Source: Candidatus Saccharibacteria bacterium
Lineage (GTDB): Bacteria; Patescibacteriota; Saccharimonadia; JAGOAT01
DNA: 43,410 bases
Direction of reading: 5' to 3'
NCBI GenBank assembly: GCA_017983775.1
Contig: JAGOAT010000003.1
Coordinates: forward strand, 1-43,410
Shown here: in pieces, positions 40,811 to 43,410 of the stretch
Position numbering within the stretch: the stretch's first letter is position 1
Layout of the letters: every line of letters starts with the position of its first letter
Made by a program: the position numbers and the translations under genes
The notes under the pieces: model-generated
The model's database searches: none
What the model saw: the letters and a program-made list of their open reading frames with translations, nothing else
Told to the model about the DNA's origin: nothing

Positions 40811-40940
40811 TTGCAGGATTTTGGAATATGACTGGGTGGGGTCATCCTCCGAAACCCGAAGGGTTTACGGGCGATCCACCTCTCCTGTGAGCTAGGATAA
40901 TGCGGGCTAATACGAAATGCTGGATTTCCCAGATATCAAG
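40811..40940. repeat. GTCATCCTCC-type dispersed repeat
   Basis: TTGCAGGATTTTGGAATATG, GGTCATCCTCCGAAACCC with the stem GAAACCCGAAGGGTTT, then CGATCCACCTCTCCTG and TGCTGGATTTCCCAGAT. Order and wording match the copies at 14059 and 29933, with the right part moved to the front. It occupies most of the gap between the helicase and the WhiB-like gene. Confidence 0.6.
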
Positions 40941-41000
40941 TATCGATTCGATTACTGACTAATTAGACTCAACCTAGTCTTTTATTTCCTGTTTATTATT

Positions 41001-41348
41001 TTATATTTTAAGTGCTCTAGTCATTTGTTTACGTCCTCTCGCTGATACACCACCCCAAACACCATCCACTACCCCATGTCTTAGCGCATAGTTCAAACAT
41101 GGAATACTAGCTGGGCAACCTTGGCAAACTCTTAGAGCCGGCGATATAGACCCCGTTGGTCCTGGAAAAAATAAGTCGGTAGGCTTATCTGAACAGGCTG
41201 CAAATTCACGCCAAGCTTGGCTATCATCACTAGGCATTGGATGATCAGAATAATCAACAGGACTATCTTTTCTTCCATCTGACTTATCGTAGCGAGTAAA
41301 AGTGGTATCAACCGCACCATCATATTCTTCTCCCCAATTTTGTTCCAT
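41001..41348 (-). CDS. whiB: WhiB-like (Wbl) iron-sulfur transcription factor
   Basis: A 115-residue protein with the Wbl pattern: Cys52, Cys75, Cys78 and Cys84 (C-X22-C-X2-C-X5-C, in FAACSDKP, RVCQGCPASIPCLNYA), the DGVWGGVSARGRK turn and basic tail. Wbl proteins hold a 4Fe-4S cluster sensitive to oxygen or NO and act with the main sigma factor. The family is typical of Actinobacteria and their phages. The 48-residue acidic N-terminus before the domain is unlike any I know. An ATG at 41369 is in frame, but TATTAT (41363-41358) falls inside and ends 9 nt before the ATG at 41348. TTGCAA, 18 nt further up, is the -35. Confidence 0.9.
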   Translation of the reverse strand: MEQNWGEEYDGAVDTTFTRYDKSDGRKDSPVDYSDHPMPSDDSQAWREFAACSDKPTDLFFPGPTGSISPALRVCQGCPASIPCLNYALRHGVVDGVWGGVSARGRKQMTRALKI

Positions 41349-41378
41349 TATCACTTGATAATACCTCAACTACTATGA

Positions 41379-41396
41379 TCATTGCAAGCATGAGCA
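41379..41396 (-). promoter_or_regulatory. -35 region and shared upstream motif of the whiB-like gene
   Basis: TCATTGCAAGCATGAGCA on the plus strand is the partner of 28296-28313. Minus-strand TTGCAA within it is placed 18 nt before the TATTAT box. Confidence 0.4.
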
Positions 41397-41472
41397 TTAT
41401 TCTAATCTCAAACATTAATCCTAATTGCTTCCTATTGATTAATTAAGCTAAAATAAAAGACAAAGGTATAGG

Positions 41473-42207
41473 CTATAGCTCTTTGCTTTGGGATATCTCT
41501 GGATACTTCTGAATGATTTCTTCAGCAAGTTTCCCTATGGTCTCATTGATCACCTCACGCACATCGACCTCATCTGCTACTTCAGCCATGGCGACTGCAA
41601 GATCTTGATAGAAATCTTCATCCCCGGTAAGTCTATACCAAAATTCCTTGCCAGAGTAAACCATGTAGCTTTCGGAAACTTTTTTGATATTTGCGTTCAT
41701 TTCTTCTGGTTCCCCGTATATTACACCCAATACCAAATCGTCCAGTTGGATGGGGAGACTATTTTGCCTTGCAAGGTTTTTAACGGCGTTAAAGTGATCT
41801 GATATTGTCTTGACATCATCTCTGTTTAGAGCATTTGGCCCAGCTTTTAACTGGCAATATTTTCTTCTTCCGTCCACAGTATCAATGAATTCAATATCTA
41901 TTCCAGACACTGCTGATCCGAAGTTTTCATCAGAAAAAAGTGTTGCTATAAACTGCTGAACACTTGAACCGAACGTTGTCGTAATAGAAGTTCCTAGAAT
42001 TCGCGGCAAAATCAATACCTCTGCAAGTGACCTGTAATTAGTATCCCCCTTGTAGTAGTTCGCAAGATAAGGCCACAGGAATGGATTTATCTTAAACTCT
42101 TTTAGTGAAGCTAGCTTTTTAGTGTTCTCAAGATGATTGGAAATTAGGCTGGAGCGCATCCAGTCTTTTGCTCTTATTATAATCTTCTGCTTGTCTTGCA
42201 AGTTCAT
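41473..42207 (-). CDS. Type II restriction endonuclease, PmeII-like
   Basis: A 244-residue protein. KINPFLWPYLANYYKGD and LAEVLILPRILGTSITTTFG are conserved blocks of the PmeII-like restriction enzymes as I recall them. GIDIEFID (Asp104, Glu106) followed by YCQLKAGPN (Gln119-x-Lys121) forms a PD-(D/E)XK site with Gln in the third acidic position, a known variation. It would cut unmodified DNA at the site protected by the methyltransferase whose gene overlaps its start by 80 bp. Recognition site unknown. Confidence 0.82.
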   Translation of the reverse strand: MNLQDKQKIIIRAKDWMRSSLISNHLENTKKLASLKEFKINPFLWPYLANYYKGDTNYRSLAEVLILPRILGTSITTTFGSSVQQFIATLFSDENFGSAVSGIDIEFIDTVDGRRKYCQLKAGPNALNRDDVKTISDHFNAVKNLARQNSLPIQLDDLVLGVIYGEPEEMNANIKKVSESYMVYSGKEFWYRLTGDEDFYQDLAVAMAEVADEVDVREVINETIGKLAEEIIQKYPEISQSKEL

Positions 42208-43410
42208 TTGAATTCATTATATCAAAGATACCTGTTTCAACAATCTGATGACCAAGAGCTTTGACAACCGGAGGAGATACAGCATTGCCAAACTGTTTCT
42301 GAGCACTATAATCACTGTCGTGACAAATAAAACTGTCTGGAAAGCCCTGGATCCTTGCCGCTTCCCTTGAAGTTACTTTTCGGTATTTACCTTCCTTGAA
42401 TATCTTGTCAATGAATAACTTCTTGTATTCTGTTGGATCACTACACTCAAGGTAGTCGGTGGCGATAAAATCTCGTGTACCAGTAGCTGTTAGTGTTGAA
42501 AAAATCAGTGAATTTGGCAAGAAGACACGATATACTCCATCAATTCCTGATGAGTTCTTTGAATTGACTAGAGTATATTTGCCATCATCCGTTATCTTCA
42601 GAATGTTCTTTTTGACAAGAGAGCTTAAAACTTCTACTCCTGCATTTGGGACCAACTCCTTAATATCTTCCAGTGACATGGGATTTCCATCTGCCGAGCC
42701 ATAGCGCTTCTTGCGACGATTCTTCATGATAGCGATGCAGACATCTTTTTCTAGACTAGTTGTTTGATAAATCTCCCATGAATGAACAGTTGTGTGTCCA
42801 CCCCTGGTATCACAAAATATAAAGAAATCATTCAATTCATCAATTTTTTGAAATGCATTCCGTGATCTAGGTATATTTGCCCCATGGATCAAATGAGGAT
42901 CAAATGAAGTCTTCTTTATCTCAAGATGAGACAATCCCTCAATGAGACTACCAACAGGTCTATTTTTTTTGATAGGCTTTGGATAACTAAATTTTGCCGC
43001 AAACTCCTGCATATCTGATCTGAAGCCCACCAGAAAAACTCTGCTCCTATTTTGTGGTGCGCCGAAGTCATATGAGTTTAGGAGTTGATATCTAACCAAG
43101 TAACCAATCTCCTGGAAGCAATTGATGATGAGCTCTATATTCGCCCTATTTCTGGGATCGACAAGCCCCTTAACGTTCTCAAAAATAAATGCTTTTGGTC
43201 GTGCTATCCCTACCATACGAATAGCATCGTACCAAAGCTTACCACGAGGATCATCAAACCCTCTTTTTTTGCCCGCTACAGACCAAGACTGGCAGGGCAC
43301 ACCACCAACAATTAGATCGACCTCTGGTAATTCTTTGATTTCTGTAACATCCCTAAGTTGTAATCTTCGGGATTGTTAAAGTTTTCTAAGTATGTTTCAA
43401 TCGCTTTCTT
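42128..43410 (-). CDS. DNA (cytosine-5) methyltransferase, incomplete at window edge and frameshifted
   Basis: Motif IV VDLIVGGVPCQSWS with the catalytic Cys, motif VI FIFENVKGL, motif VIII QNRSRVFLVGF, a ~200-residue target-recognition region, motif IX SREAARIQGFPDSF and motif X KQFGNAVSPPVV. The frame with these motifs has a stop at about 43378-43376. The homologous sequence further 5' (KKAIETYLENFNNPEDYNLG) is in another frame; adding one G to the GGG at 43353-43351 joins the two as ...NLG-DVTEIKELPEVD. So it is frameshifted by one base or misread. A GTG at 43300 is not a plausible start, as motif IV would lose its strand. Motif I lies outside. It would modify the site of the endonuclease. 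Confidence 0.82.

Noticed and set aside
43085-43379. Plus-strand frames near the right edge
   Set aside because: They lie opposite the methyltransferase motifs VI to IV and have no features of their own.

Overview
The window is one strand-switching, densely coded bacterial segment with low-to-moderate G+C. It looks most like a Candidate Phyla Radiation genome, possibly Saccharibacteria. That placement is an inference from gene style, not from a marker gene: nothing here is a ribosomal protein or rRNA. TGA acts as a normal stop (several ATGA start/stop overlaps), so the UGA-recoding lineages SR1/Gracilibacteria are unlikely. Some genes have an actinobacterial flavour (WhiB-like protein, Ni-superoxide dismutase with its protease). 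That could reflect exchange with actinobacterial hosts, but this is a guess. About twelve genes have a -10 box ending only 6 to 9 nt before the ATG, so leaderless transcription appears common; other genes have a clear Shine-Dalgarno.

Region 1 (1-5270) is integrated mobile DNA: fragments of a decayed large serine recombinase flanking a HIT-family gene, a VanX-type D-Ala-D-Ala dipeptidase, a DUF5681 phage-type protein, a candidate promoter plus structured small RNA, and an intact large serine recombinase whose last ~19 codons lie inside a tRNA-Pro gene, the probable attachment site.

Region 2 (5270-9650) holds nickel superoxide dismutase with its processing protease, an ATP-grasp ligase plus an APH-like kinase, and two adjacent decayed genes that may have been Fe/2-oxoglutarate-type oxygenases. 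Region 3 (9800-14260) holds a MacB-like ABC pair, a histidine phosphatase, a transposase remnant, tRNA-Arg, tRNA-Leu and several repeats.

Region 4 (14260-20181, minus strand) has a four-gene operon (phosphatase-like protein lacking the catalytic His, 3'-5' exonuclease, membrane protein, FAD-linked oxidase), an alpha/beta-hydrolase-like gene and a ZIP metal transporter. Region 5 (20880-27973) is a drug/stress export block: MarR-MFS, then RND-MarR-ABC ATPase-ABC permease, with a long perfect operator palindrome and a strong terminator.

Region 6 (27986-34975) contains a zinc-ribbon gene with a nested start and a coding palindrome, DUF2130 and DUF2200 proteins, a VOC protein, a PLDc_N-ABC-permease set, a small membrane protein, a DOPA-dioxygenase-like enzyme and a membrane protein. 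Region 7 (35278-39092) is a copper operon: CsoR-family repressor, CopB-type ATPase, multicopper oxidase, with a textbook operator between -35 and -10. Region 8 (39180-43410, minus strand) has a PIF1-like helicase with HRDC domain, a WhiB-like protein, and a restriction-modification pair whose methyltransferase is cut by the window edge and appears frameshifted.

Three repeat families run through the intergenic DNA: a ~166-bp MITE-like element (3 copies), a palindrome doublet with exact 45-bp spacing (2 copies), and a GTCATCCTCC-type repeat (at least 6 sites). No CRISPR array or rRNA was seen.
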